Assembly (NCBI GenBank): GCA_008508345.1
Contig: QNGE01000829.1
Coordinates: 155,344 to 219,343 of the forward strand
From: Paragonimus westermani
Lineage: Eukaryota > Platyhelminthes > Trematoda > Plagiorchiida > Troglotrematidae
Reading direction: 5' to 3'
Length of the DNA: 64,000 nt
The translations under genes were made by a program, and so were the position numbers. The notes under the pieces are model-generated. The model saw only the letters and a list, made by a program, of their open reading frames with translations. It was not told where the DNA came from and searched no databases. How positions within the stretch are numbered: position 1 is the first letter of the stretch; each line of letters opens with the position of its first letter. Positions 1 through 11,760 of the stretch are shown piece after piece.

Positions 1-174
1 CTGGTCGACTATAGGAAGCTGGTGGCCATGTGGACGCAGAAAAATGGCGTGGAGATGTTGCTGCAGGCAACGCGAAGCAGTCCCGCGATGGAGGTGCAGG
101 TGGACGCTTTCAATAAAATGACTAGCAGTATGGTGGTACAAGGTGGCCTGGGTTGGATGAGGAACAGATCGTAA
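1..174 (+). CDS. Partial 3' terminal exon, unknown protein
   Basis: Frame 1 is open from the first base of the window for 57 codons and ends at TAA (172-174). It is richer in G and C than the DNA that follows, and lacks the scattered stops seen around it, which suggests real coding sequence entering from the left. A canonical AATAAA lies about 210 nt downstream of the stop, as expected for a last exon. The peptide (it contains VDYRKLVAMW and ends GGLGWMRNRS) matches no family I recognise and shows no membrane segment or signal. One ambiguity: the bases at the stop also read as a splice donor (C|GTAAGA), so the exon could be internal and continue elsewhere. The upstream part of the gene is outside the window. 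Confidence 0.42.
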   Translation: MVDYRKLVAMWTQKNGVEMLLQATRSSPAMEVQVDAFNKMTSSMVVQGGLGWMRNRS

Positions 175-384
175 GATGTAGATACACTGATGCTCAATGT
201 CTGAATATAGACGAAGCTACTTCTAGTAATTAGACTCCTTCCCCTCCCATTCTTCTTTCAGCTCCCGTTCTGTGCAGAGTTTCACTTTCATGATTGTGTA
301 ACAGCTAGTCACCAATGGGGCCCACTGATGTATTGCTGTCTGTCACGATGCCGGGTCTGTGTTACCAACTTACAGGGCTCAGTG

Positions 385-390
385 AATAAA
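385..390 (+). promoter_or_regulatory. Poly(A) signal AATAAA
   Basis: A canonical AATAAA lies about 210 nt after the TAA of the partial exon at the left edge. It supports reading that exon as a 3' end, but the hexamer is common by chance in DNA of this composition. Confidence 0.35.
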
Positions 391-2756
391 ACACTATTTA
401 TTTCGGCTGAAGATCCCAAACGGTGGATGTTGGTGAATTAGTCAGTCGAAGGTCAACTGACAATGGTTTATGCCTACCTTAATGAGCTAATAAATGGGAA
501 GCGGGGATTGGGAGTTAAATCCGTGGTCTCAGTAAAAATGAAGAACCAGTTTGATATAAAAACACTGTAGGAAACGCAGACAGGTGTATAATGGTTGTAA
601 CTGAATGACGCCAGTGTGACAGTAGAATTGCGGAATAACAGTAGACCAGACAGCTTTTTAAACTATCCGAAGAAATACGATAGACGAAGGAAACATGACA
701 ATTGACCACCTAAGTGGTTTACAACCAGAAGATTTCTCAATTCGAAATTAACTACAATGGTTATGTAATGTGCATAACGAAGGATCATTCTATCCGTACT
801 CTTCCGTCAACTGTGCGCAATAAGGCACAATGAAATGAACGTATGAGAGGTTACTGGCAAATGTTCGAACTAAACAGCCATCATTCACTTTAGAGAAGGA
901 TCCATCAGTTAGTTAGATAATGGTAGACGTTACGTGCTTAAACAGAAGTATGGCCGGTCGAGTAAAGCAATGTACAGATAAGCTAAAGATATCGGGACTA
1001 CAGAACATTACGTGACCTGTACGGAACAACTGGCTGGCACTGCTCATAACGAAAGGAAAACCGTAGAACGCATACCACTGAATGCAAACTGTCGGTGCCC
1101 ACAATCTGGTTGTGCTGAGAGACGAGAACGCCGGTGGAATAACAGTAGTTTATTTATGAAATCGATACGAGTGGTGTATGTTTCGAGAACACCTCGAACT
1201 TAAACACTCATCTGCATACAACGATATCTCAGGACGCCACCGTTACCAATGACGAAGTAATATACGGAAAAATTCGTTTATTGCCGGAGTTCAGTCTGAA
1301 TTTTCCGTATTTTCCTTCGGTTATTTCAGTAACCGAATAGTGCACCTCCTGATTATTTACAAGCAACATGATGTGAGTGATTATCCTCACCACTTGTCAG
1401 TGACGTGCTAACAGACTAAGGGCACATTAGCAAAGTTGTCTCTCTCGCGTCTGGATAGGTGATCATTGACGCGGAGTTCTCAGGTGAGAAAAAGATGCTC
1501 AGAATTCCTGTAAACTTAGGATTTCGCTAACCAAATACTAGTGTTTGGAGCCGAGGACAATGTAAAGATCGATGACTAAATGCATGCTTTGACCTCACTG
1601 CTGAACAGTAGTGATGTGAGTAGTATGGTGCGTGACGCTCGTCTTAATTACACTAGCTGTTGACACTAAGGTAACGTCAACAAAGCATTCATTCACCACA
1701 ACGCAATACAGTCGTTTTCACAAATGAACTGCCTGAACTTAAATAAAAAAAATGCACACTTAGTAAACATGAGAAGTACCGTCGCTTACTGACCGCAAAT
1801 TGCCCCCATCGAATGGCCCACTTTTAACACTGTCTGAGCATACGTGTGGCTGGATGCCGTAGAATCACTCCAAAAGAGATTGGAAAGAAGTCGTTCTGCA
1901 GATTTTCTGACAGTCGGGACTGCAAAAAAACGCAGTAAATTTGAACTCTTGTATACGATCTCCCACTGGCAATATATATCTTTCACGGACTTCCTAACCG
2001 GATCGGATTAGCTAACACCACATACCAACCGTTGTCAATAAAATGGGGCTCGCTGACGTGGAAGTGAACGCGCGTCAGTGTTTTGGCTACCGTCGTCTAC
2101 GGTCGACAGAAGCTGACCGTCGAAATTACTTCGGCGACTGAATTGACCAAACTAAGATCCAAAATACAACAACGGTTGGCAGCATCTGTTCGAATTAGTC
2201 TGTCACAGTGACCGAAGGTAAAGAACCCCAGAACAAGTGTCTTGCGCTGCTCCATTTGTCGTTCCACTTACACATCACGTGTCCCGCTTGAACCCTAGAA
2301 AATAAACCGGGAAGTGTGCGTATATGGTCTTTGTGCCAGATGGCCAGTGCTGGTTAGCCAGTTGGTAGGCCAGTGTGAATTCGAAATCCCTGCTTTTCGA
2401 AAGAGAAACAAACAGACTCAAATGATAAGATCCAAACCGGGAAGAAAAGTTTGAACATACAAGACAAAAAGTAGCTCATATAGGAACACATGTTATTGCA
2501 CTTTCGAAAGAAGAGTGAAGAGAAACAGAATTCAGGGTTTGGACTGAGAAACAAACAGAGAATCCACCACACAGTCTACCAACAAAGCTAATCGAAAGGA
2601 AAGTTAGAAGATCACAGTGATCCAAGTATATGAAAAGAGAAGCAAGTTATTTGCCGAATGAATGTGGTCGTTGATTCATGCGACCGAAAAACGGGAATAA
2701 CCGACGTAACTCACTTGAGTGCAACGTACTCATTGCCTCTTCACCGACAGTGTAAT
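391..2756. other. No recognisable gene
   Basis: Only short ORFs (up to about 72 codons) with frequent stops on both strands. None resembles a known protein or transposon domain to me. Treated as intergenic. Confidence 0.5.
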
Positions 2757-3840
2757 TCAAGAAGGTTGATGAGCCACTAATCCGAGGCTGTCAACGTATT
2801 CGCTGCTGCGTTCATCGCAGCGCCATATATTGTCTCGAAAACCTCTGAAAATTATGGGCCGTTTGCGTACTGTGCGCCTCAATTCATGGTCGTGAATGTG
2901 TACATCACTGAACCGCCGAACACCTGTCCGGATCGTACTTCCCCAGTCCGTCGAATTCAAGGCAAATTCATTCCGACATCTATGATCAATACTACCAACG
3001 CGAATGACTCACCAGGATAACATCCCAGTGCCTCCGTCCGTGACGGCCAGGAGTTCGCTTACCAGCTTTCAGTGGTCCGCAATCCAGTCGTCACCAATTT
3101 CACGGACGTGACCTAGCCGACTGAGCTGGTTGAGCATCAGAATGGCTTCGATCTCTTGCAATCACCGAAGTGTCTGGGCATTCAGAACTACGCACGATCA
3201 CCGAATATATATGATCCGTCTGAAACGTTGCAAGTGGAGAAGGCTCAGACGTTACACACTCCATTGGCACAGTGTCAAAGATTCACCACCATATAAGAGC
3301 GTGAACAGCGCCAGTGAGCGGCAGATACATCGGTCGGTTTTCTAATTCAGACTGAGTTTCTTCTACACGCGTCTTCAAAATGTCCGAACGCGACGCTATC
3401 CTTCACCACAGGAGCTCCTAACTCGTGATTCACGGACAGTTCTGCTGACGAATTGCTATCGAATTAACAGGAGTTTGTGTAGCGTCTCCGATGACGCAGA
3501 TTTCGAATGCAGGCGCAGTAGTTCCTCCTGGAGGAGGTTGAAAGAAACGAAATTTCTTGCCTGTGTTGATATTCGAACAGAATTTGGATACCGCGGTCGC
3601 GACAGTCCTGACCAGTCGTTGAAGTTTTACCTCGGTGTGTGCAACTAGTGCACCATCATCCACAAGCAAATGCACGTGCACCGTCGGAGTATATGATCAG
3701 CTTGAAGCGTCGACACGTCGAATGGGCAGCAAGCACCCAGCTTTCTGCCGTTTAATCAGCACACCGTTCTGCGTGTTCCGAACAGCAACTGCCCAATGTA
3801 GACTAGATAGGGTTTAGTATAGGACACGACTGCGCTTCTG
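2757..3840 (-). pseudogene. RTE-type LINE ORF2 relic (RT to C-terminal finger)
   Basis: Reading the minus strand from about 3840 downward gives the second half of an RTE-clade LINE polyprotein. The decayed reverse-transcriptase box is LLVDDGALVAHTE (around 3640), where the family has FADD; both aspartates remain. A segment ending in FRFFQPPPG follows, where the family has a KTEVM-QPxP motif. Next comes the region after RT (QEIEAILMLNQLSRLGHVRE near 3110-3170) and finally a Cys/His finger-like tail (CDERSSEYVDSLGLVAHQ, around 2760-2810), which many fluke RTE elements carry. Frame changes and stops break it several times, so it cannot encode a working protein. The endonuclease half was not found. 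A second relic of the same subfamily lies on the other strand at 4919-5660. Confidence 0.7.
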
Positions 3841-4918
3841 GTCAGTGAAAACGGTGAAATCATCGGGGTAGGGGTGCCACAGAGATGGCACGTTCGCCTT
3901 CATACTCAAACGTAACATTCTACTTAATCTGGTGAACCAACCTAAACATTCGAATAATGGGAACAGGATAGTTTGTTACTCCACCTGTGGGAGAAATGTA
4001 ACTGGGGTTTTCTTGCAGTAACCACCCAGAGCCCCTGATCTAATGACTGATTCCAGACGGAACAAGATGGAATGTTTTCCCGGTCAACCCTACCCGGAGC
4101 CAGTGTATCAAAAGTGCCACTTCATTACCAGCGAGGCGCTTACCCCGTCCGTGGGCGTAGTGAATAAGACAGTGAGGATTCATTCCTGTTAGTGTTGTGT
4201 GCAGTAAATGTATTGTAAGCCACATGAACTTTGTAATAATTTGTGTGCGTTATACGGCCGTGTAGAATGATACGACTTCAGTTACGGTCAACCGTTAGGC
4301 GATCGGAATGGTCTTTGTTTGACCATATTTTCCGTACATCTGCTCTCGTAGGCAGAGGGGAGTATTGTTGCAACGATGACTATATCCACACGTTTGTCTC
4401 ACTGCCCAAGCACCTCTACGCAGAGAGTAGTGCGACAGACATCTGTGAGCTTAACTGCTTTTCGTTCGGCTGCTGCCCATTGGCTCACCTTGTGTGGTTG
4501 AAACCAGAAAAAGCGAAATCCGAGAGCAGCATGGTCCACTGGATCAGAGCAGCACGCAAGCGTGACCACCATGCCAATTTAGTAGGGAAGGATTTCGCAT
4601 AAGGGCTTGACTCCGTGCGCTATGAGGCTTTGTGAACAGCGTCTGATAACATTAGCTCTCTGGGTGAATTTATCAATTTAGTAAGAATGTCGCATGTGAG
4701 TATGTTGGCGAAAGTGGTATCACACCAATTGACTTCGATGAGTTTAACATTGTCACTGGCGTGAAGCATGATTGTATTCCAGTCCCAGCCCCAATTGGTG
4801 TTCATTTGCTCATGCGAAATCGGAGGATAATGCGGAAACTGAATACCACGCAGTTCGTTGCTTACTCAATATTTGATGTTTAGACCCCACAAGTCGGACA
4901 GATAATTCGGCAACTTAC
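3841..4918. other. Interval between two diverging RTE relics
   Basis: This should hold the upstream halves (endonuclease and early RT) of one or both flanking relics, but I could not recognise them. A plus-strand ORF of 119 codons (4243-4602) shows no family resemblance. The interval is either too decayed to read or unrelated filler. Confidence 0.35.
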
Positions 4919-5660
4919 TTGCTTTTGTTTGGAGATGATATTGCATTATTCTCACACGGCAAACATGGAGTCCATCAACTGGGTGCGATGTGTGTCCATC
5001 TGTCCGCGGATGACAGTGTGTTATTTGCGCATAGTGAAGACGAAGTCTACCAACTGGCCACGGCCCTCAGTACGGTGTTATCTATATTTCGCTGGGAAAC
5101 CAACACAAGTGGAGCAATTCGGTTCTTTCAACCTGCCTCGGACGAACTTATTGTGCCATCACCCGGGGTCCGTATCAATGCAGACATTGCGGATCCCTAC
5201 ACAGACATCTGCTAAGTGAGTGGCAATCTGTCAACGGATCTGTTTACGTTTCGTGAGTTTGGGGCTCGTGTGGTGAAGGATAGCGTTGCGGGTGAACGTC
5301 TTAAAATGTGTGTTTGTTAGAACCGTACGTTAAAGTGGGGGCACTGATTTGTTTTTTTATCGCTCAACGATGCTGTCCGGTTCGTTGCATTTCAGTGGAA
5401 CTTGGACAGTGTATGACCGAAATGTGTGGTATCTGATACGTTTGTGATGTTAACTATGCATTTTGTGTATTCATTTGTACAGCACAATTCGGAACACTGG
5501 GATATTTCGGATGGGCCGAAGTAATAGTGTGGGTTTATTGGCTAGGAGACGTCTGTAGGTCGGGTGACGACTGGATTCGGAAGCAGATGTTTTACAGACA
5601 AGTGAAAATAGTTACGCAAAGTATGACGTTCAAAAACTGCGTTACTGAGATTTTATCCAA
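4919..5660 (+). pseudogene. RTE-type LINE ORF2 relic, plus strand
   Basis: Same subfamily as the relic at 2757-3840 but in the opposite orientation. The RT box appears as LSADDSVLFAHSEDEVYQL (about 5005-5060), followed by IRFFQPASDE. The segment VVKDSVAGERLK (about 5263-5298) corresponds to VVKDSVAFGHFED in the minus-strand copy. A decayed GTWTVYDRNVWYL (about 5396-5440) and then SGDDWIRKQMFYRQVK (about 5555-5610) match the post-RT domain. Several in-frame stops and shifts are present. Just upstream, LLFGDDIALFSH (4922-4957) repeats the FADD-like motif, so the RT box may be locally duplicated. Non-functional. Confidence 0.65.
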
Positions 5661-8600
5661 TCACGTCCTTTGCGTTGTTAATATTAGTTAACCGGGTGGT
5701 CATCACTTAAACGATGGTTGTGTTCGACCCATGTTTTGGTCAGTCGGAAACGCAAGATCTTGAATTCAGGCACGGGTGTTATAGACCATAATGAAATGAC
5801 TACACGTCCTTGCAATGAATAATATCTTCCGAGCGTATTCACTGTGTACCGCTGGCGAAGTGTGCATAGTGCCCAGTTGAATTTCGTCATTCATATGCGT
5901 TTTCTTGTTCTTATCAACCAGCAACCACCGTCGTTTCGCAAATCACTCTTTCCATTTTTCAGATGACTGGGTCATTGTGACCTTCTACCCATTTTCCCCC
6001 TAAATTTTGGTTTCGTGTTTTCTGATGAATACATTGTTTGTCTCTCGGTTCACCTTTGTACGTTATCTTTCCTGTTCCTTCTTATGCGGTCCACTAACGT
6101 GTACTCCTGTATTGAACTAGTTCTTGCTTTATGTTTTCAGTATTCTTCTTCTCAGTGCACATCTTACCACTGTAGTCTCTATTTCTGTATCCGATAGGTA
6201 AGGATTTCGTTTTCATACTACCCAAGTAATTGATTTACGAACATTGACCGGTCTGACATAATGACTCCACAGACCTCCTGGTCTAATTCCTTCGGAATTA
6301 CAGCGTACATGTGGTATGTGAGTGGGACTTCAAGCGATGCAACTTAAGCCACGTGTGATTAGTGCTATGCGTAGTGGTCGTTTGACTTTGACCGTTGTGG
6401 AAGAATAATCCGAAAAGGATGCTACCAACAATGTGACACTTTCCAGACGTGAACCACAGCAGCACATCGAACCTAAATTTCGGGGAATCTGAACCGAAAG
6501 GTGTGACATGCTTGAAGAGTAAGCTAGAAAGTGAAGTTCGAACCAAGACCTGATATTGTATCGGTTGATCATGGTTCACTTCGGTGGCTGAGTACCTCAT
6601 AAGAAAGAGTACTGTGTAGTGTAAAAACTCGTCAATGGACACTACGGTACCAGTTGAAGAGAACGTTTATCTTGCTGAAAATTATGACGGTCGGGAAGAT
6701 CAAAAACTGTGGGTGACAGTTACAAACGTGCTGAAGTTTTGCAAATAATATTTCAAAACGGGAACCATCTATGCACCGTGATTGACAGATGCATACCAAC
6801 GTTGTGCATTCACATTTGGTGTAGGGCATTTTTGTGTATTGTGTCCTCGGTGACTGATAATAAACAACCTACCAAACCAAACAACTATTGCAAACGCTGT
6901 AGTTACTCATTCATTCGTGTCAGCATCGCATCTACGTAAAAACCCGAAAAGCGACGAGTGAGCGAGCACTCCCTTGCCAGGTTGAGCTGATACAACACGG
7001 CGGCCGTGAACACGCTTGAAAATGGACAGCAAGATTTCATCGGATGACCGATATTGAGTTTGTAACTGCGGTTGCTCACATTTATGTGCACTTCTGTGGG
7101 ATTAATTTGTTTCACGAGCTAGCTGAACTGAACTACTTCCAAACAATTCCATATACGCAACGGACCTTGGCAACAGAACGACGGAGACGAAATCCGACCT
7201 AATCCATCACAAAGCACATCATGAAAACAAATCACATTGTTGACCCGGCCAACTCGTTTCAAGTTCTGTTACTTAATCATAACCCCAAATTATTCGCTTT
7301 CTCCGAGGCAATGTTGAACAATACTCACCGTCCGGTTTTGTGTGTGCATAAACTGTTGCCTGCCCTGGAACTGACGACAGTCTCTGTTTCATGTAAACCC
7401 AATGGTTGAATATTTTTACTGTGTTGCTAACCGCATGTCCTATATATTCTAATGTTTTACGTTCGTGACTGAAGAGAGTAAACGAAATGTTAACATCTCG
7501 CGATGTGTCTTCCATCGCTACTGGTGAATTTCATATACCCTGACGAACCTTAAGAAGGATGAAGTTTAGTAGTTATTTACAGTTAAGTTGGACTAGTCGT
7601 AAGTATTATTTGTGGTCGAACATGAATCATTTTCAATTTATTGTAACCTGATAGACTAACGCAGATCAGCATGTTGTCGCTTCTATCTCGGTAGTGGATT
7701 AACTGCAAATATTGATCACCGCCTTCTGCTGTGTCCTGCATTCACCACAGAAATAGTTCACTCAGTGATCACATGCATTTAGCTCAAAAACCTGAGAACC
7801 CAGTCACATCGACAGAGAGCAGACAAACATGTATGGTCAGGGGAAAGAGATTAACTGTCCTGACAACAATGCGAATGCAGTTGGTCGTGAGAAAATGACG
7901 AATTTCTTGCGTCTCAACGGCGGCAGTAATAACAGCGCGGTTGACCCTAAGGTTTTAGAAAATGGGCTTAGCTACAACAGGGTCCTCTTCCTCAGACATG
8001 ACCCATGTCACCCCAACAACAACCCAGTTACTGGTGTGCAGCTGTGTTATGTTCCTATATAATAATATTCACAACGCATATTTGATCGATTTTGGAGAAG
8101 ATGGTTAGCACAACGTAAGATATCCTATGTGAGGGTATTCCTCTCGCTTTGCATCACTTACGGTAGCGATATGAATACGAGCTATTTATAACTTAGGACG
8201 GCAACAAGAGGTTGAGAGCAAATGATACAGTGACAAATGGATGACATTCAAGCCATCCGACAAGTTGGTGTCATACTACCGCTATGGTCAGGCAACTGCA
8301 TGCTTCCATGGCTTGCTAGTTACGAGTTCCTGATCCAACGATTAAACAGCGGAACTTTCGAATCTAGCCGATATGGATGATGGGACTTGGGTTAGTTTGG
8401 ACAAAACTTCAAGCTTCAGATTGACGTGAGAGTACGTCGCCATTGATTAAGAAGTGGGATTGTTAATCACTTACGATGACACAATGAAAGAAGTGATCAC
8501 TACTTCAAATGAGCCTAGAGTTTGGCGATACATTCTGCGGCAGCAAAATGCACGAGGACTTTTTCGTCGAGTGTCACACTGCTTTGAGTGTACCAGTCAT

Positions 8601-9480
8601 GATTCTAACTGACACTATCGGCTATTACAGACGCACCACCTGTTGTTGAAGACAATCTATTACTTAGTGAGAAGAGTGGATACGTACGTTCCATTGCGAC
8701 TCGAATGAAACTCATAATTCTCTTTGTCGCTGATGGTAATTTATACCAAAGCTCTGTGCTGAAGGGTTCCGCGACATCTCCCCTCAGTCGTTTTTTAACT
8801 GTTGGCTTCTTACAGCTCGCAGAGTTTAGAAAGTTAACTAATTATGAAAATGATGGTCGCAAATATTCTGTTAATTGCGGACCAGTTGGATTGTTCTCAG
8901 TTGCCTCCGAAGTTGTACAGACCATTCTTGAAGAAAACCTGTGTGATTATCAGAGGCGCCTCGTTCCGCTGCTCAAAACTTCATTCGGATTTTCGCTTTT
9001 CGTGAGCTTCTGATTTACTCACAGGTAGAGAACATTGGGCAGAAGCTGTCAGTGATACAAGAGCAACAGAGCCATATTTATGGAATTCTCTAATGAATTC
9101 GACCAAGTTAGTAACTCGATTCTGTGTGAGAAACCATAAAAGTACGGGAACAGCGAGTACCAAGTTTACAGCACACCCCGAAGATTGCCACTTTTGTCTA
9201 ATGGTCGATCACACATTCTGTGACTAATGCTAGGTTGGTGATTGCGCTCTATAAACGCAGCCTTGTGACTATCGTCATTTGCCCCGATGTAGTCAACTCC
9301 TCACCTTCTTCTGGACATCGTAACTCAACGAACTCGTTGTATTTACATGCTGTTTCAACTTCACTTAGTGGTGTTCCCTTCAAACAACACAAGAGTTAAC
9401 GTGGTCACTGCTCCATTAGTTATTTTTATTAAAAAGTGCAGATTTTACCATGTAAGACTTCGACATTTCAACTGACCAAC
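5661..9480. other. Unassigned region with weak ORFs only
   Basis: The longest ORFs here are 6298-6642 (minus, 114 codons), 8705-9013 (plus, 102 codons) and 7829-8062 (plus, 77 codons, Asn-rich, ending CYVPI). None has a recognisable domain, a good splice context or a nearby poly(A) signal. Lengths near 100 codons are expected by chance in 64 kb, so no gene is called. Confidence 0.4.
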
Positions 9481-9489
9481 GGATCACAT

Positions 9490-9960
9490 CAGTGCACATA
9501 GAACTGCCTGAATCTGGAAGCAGTAACCCTAGTTTCTGGTTTGGACAAATTGAGGTTCTCTCTTTGATCGAGATGCATTAAATATCGAAATATGATGTAA
9601 TCATACATTATTTAGTCCAATCCAACCGAGATCTCTGAAGAGGTCTCGGATCTTATCGACAACATGTTCGAAGACCGGTCGTACGACAAGCTGAAGGACA
9701 CCTTGGTTGGGCGGGTAGGTGTTTATGAGCAGCAAATACTAAACCAACAATTTCCTGAAATACAGCCAGGCTACCAGAAACAAGCTCAACTTCTGCGATA
9801 TAACTGAGGGCAAAAAGATAGATAAAACTATTTTTCGACGGCCCCCTGGATGACAAGTCTGCCAGCACCAACCTGCAAGATTTTAACTACTTCCAATATC
9901 GTCGTGTCTATAGGGGAGCATACCGAAGCAGCTGGCAAAATGTTGGATTTCCAACAGAAC
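9490..9960 (+). pseudogene. Ty3/gypsy Gag relic
   Basis: The plus-strand translation keeps the layout of a gypsy-type Gag capsid. HIELPESGSSNPSFWFGQIE (about 9492-9551) corresponds to the LPxFWxxNPxxWFxQIEA opening. SEEVSDLIDN (about 9636-9665) and SYDKLKDTLVGR (about 9681-9716) then match the EVxDLLDxPP and PYDTLKxxLI segments. The frame is interrupted by stops and shifts. It would be the 5' end of the element whose integrase lies at 10836-11760. A possible degraded Cys/His cluster follows near 9980-10075, but it is weak. The capsid role is inferred from the family. Confidence 0.6.
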
Positions 9961-10835
9961 CCCAATTAGCGGTTGCAGTTGTCAACATGACGGTCTGCGG
10001 CATCAAGTGGGGTTTCCGACCTAACAGGTCAAGTCGGTTGCTCGCAGAGTGCACTTTCGCCTGGAAAGGTCACTGAGCCTATGTGGGGCACCGTCTCGGC
10101 ATCTGACGACGCTAACACACGACAACCGTGGTCAGTTTTGGTATTACTGCGCGTTCGGTCTTCCGGAAAATAATTGCAATCAGCCTCACACCTTTATTAT
10201 TGTGTTGCGGAGCAGGAAAACGCTGTGAACAGGCAATGATGACGTCGGCAGTGCCTGGTGTCTCCTCCAAATGCTGTCTTTCTACATCCTTGACAGACTC
10301 ACAGGCTACATCTTCGCGCTGAACAACGCTGCTGAGGTAAGAGTAATTTTTTTGTTTCCAGAAGATGTCTCCTGCGCGAGTCAATTGTAGTACTCTTGAT
10401 CGTGAGTTGATTTTCATCCGTTCATCCATTAGGCATTTTTGTCATTTGTTGGAGGGAGAAATATCACCGTTTTGACGAACTACAGGCTTTTAATCTATGC
10501 CTCGAAGTTAGGATGCAAATTTTGATATTGGTTTTATAGCGCAATTTACAACGAACGTCCGACACGTAAACGGAAGCTCCAACGTAGTTGATGGTGCGTC
10601 CTCAACACTACAAGTTAGCGCGAATTCAGGACCGCAGTTCATAAGCTTCGAGAAGATAGCTGAAGCCCAAATATCAGATCCTGACTTTCTATCCTTTTGC
10701 ATCCCGAATTTTCAATGTTCCCGTATTCCTTGACTTTCTTTCGACTTCGTTATTGAGTGTGATGCTTCCACAGATATTCCACGTGCAGTTCTACCTCTTC
10801 CTCTTCATCGACCCATTTTTCTCCATTCCCATTCT
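9961..10835 (+). other. Gap between gypsy gag and integrase
   Basis: In an intact element this interval would hold about 2.5 kb of protease, RT and RNase H. Here it is under 0.9 kb and I recognise none of those domains, so an internal deletion is likely. A minus-strand ORF of 105 codons (10112-10429) has no known relative. Confidence 0.4.
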
Positions 10836-11760
10836 TTGTCTGACGCTAGTGTCCGCAGCACATTCAAATTAATTGTTGCTCGTTATGTTCGACCCAGTAG
10901 GAGCAAAAGTTTGCATTATTGGGCCAAAATATGCTTCCATCGCCTGAGGAGCAATGAACATCGCCACACCGTCACCTCCTCTAGGCACTTCCTTGCTTCG
11001 GATGCAGGTTTTTCTCCTGTTTATGTTGATTTGGTTGGTTCAGTATCCTCATCAAACGAAAAAACATTCCTGTTTACACGCGTCCACACATTTGTGCGAC
11101 GGCCTGCTACCGTTCCTATTGGTAACATTTAGTCTGAGACGGTAGCCAGAATGTTTCCCAAACGCTAGATTCCCAATTTTGTCCCCACATTGGTAGTAAC
11201 TACAGATAGAGTTCCGCAGTTTTAGTCAGCTCTCTTTCGTTACTTAACCCGTTTGTTGGTCTGTGAATGCATCAGGACCACTGCATACTATCCTGTTGCT
11301 AATGCGATTGTTGAATGTTGCTACCAACAGTTGATAGCATCGCTCATGGCACAGTTGTCACAAAGTTGCCGTTCGGTTTACTGAGCATCAGATCCGCCCT
11401 CAGAGAAGACATAGTGCTCCGCCGCTGAATCGGTCTACGGAACTACATTTCGTCTCCAGGTGATCTTTTCAATCCAAACACACAGGCTTCACCAGGTATG
11501 ACGAACTACGCGACCGCATCAAATCATGTATGGAAGCGACTCGACGGCATTATTGGTCCCAATTCGACCATCATTTGATGGCTCATCCAAAATGACCTCA
11601 CAAAAGAATGAATTTTCCTCCATGGAACGTACCGTAAAACTTGTTAGAGTATTGATGGTCTCAAACTGGTCTACATATACCCCTCCCAATAACTCCCGTT
11701 TCACCACTCTAAATACGTAGCTCAACCAAGGGACCATGAATTATCTATCCCTCAACTGCT
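10836..11760 (+). pseudogene. Ty3/gypsy integrase relic
   Basis: The translation starts within the integrase N-terminal region (ASVRSTFKLIVARYVRPS at about 10845-10900, matching the HPGxRAxxKLIxxRYVWP segment). It goes on to HRHTVTSSRHF and GFSPVYVDLVGSV (catalytic core entry, about 11013-11050), SETVARMF, and VVTTDRVPQF (second acidic motif, VTDRGxQF in the family, about 11187-11220). After about 11385 the segment SIRSALREDI and then SAAESVYGTTFRL (about 11420-11460) match the end of the core. Stops (for example between IGNI and SETV) and frame changes show it is dead. With the Gag relic at 9490 it forms a truncated gypsy copy in plus orientation. Confidence 0.7.

Noticed and set aside
7829..8062. 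77-codon Asn-rich plus ORF
   Set aside because: It looks more protein-like than its neighbours, but no family, splice sites or second copy support it.
10345..10372. 25-nt sequence with GTAAGAG donor and TTTGTTTCCAG acceptor (micro-intron)
   Set aside because: It is shorter than the 33-nt minimum seen here, and no coding frame on the plus strand is supported on both sides.
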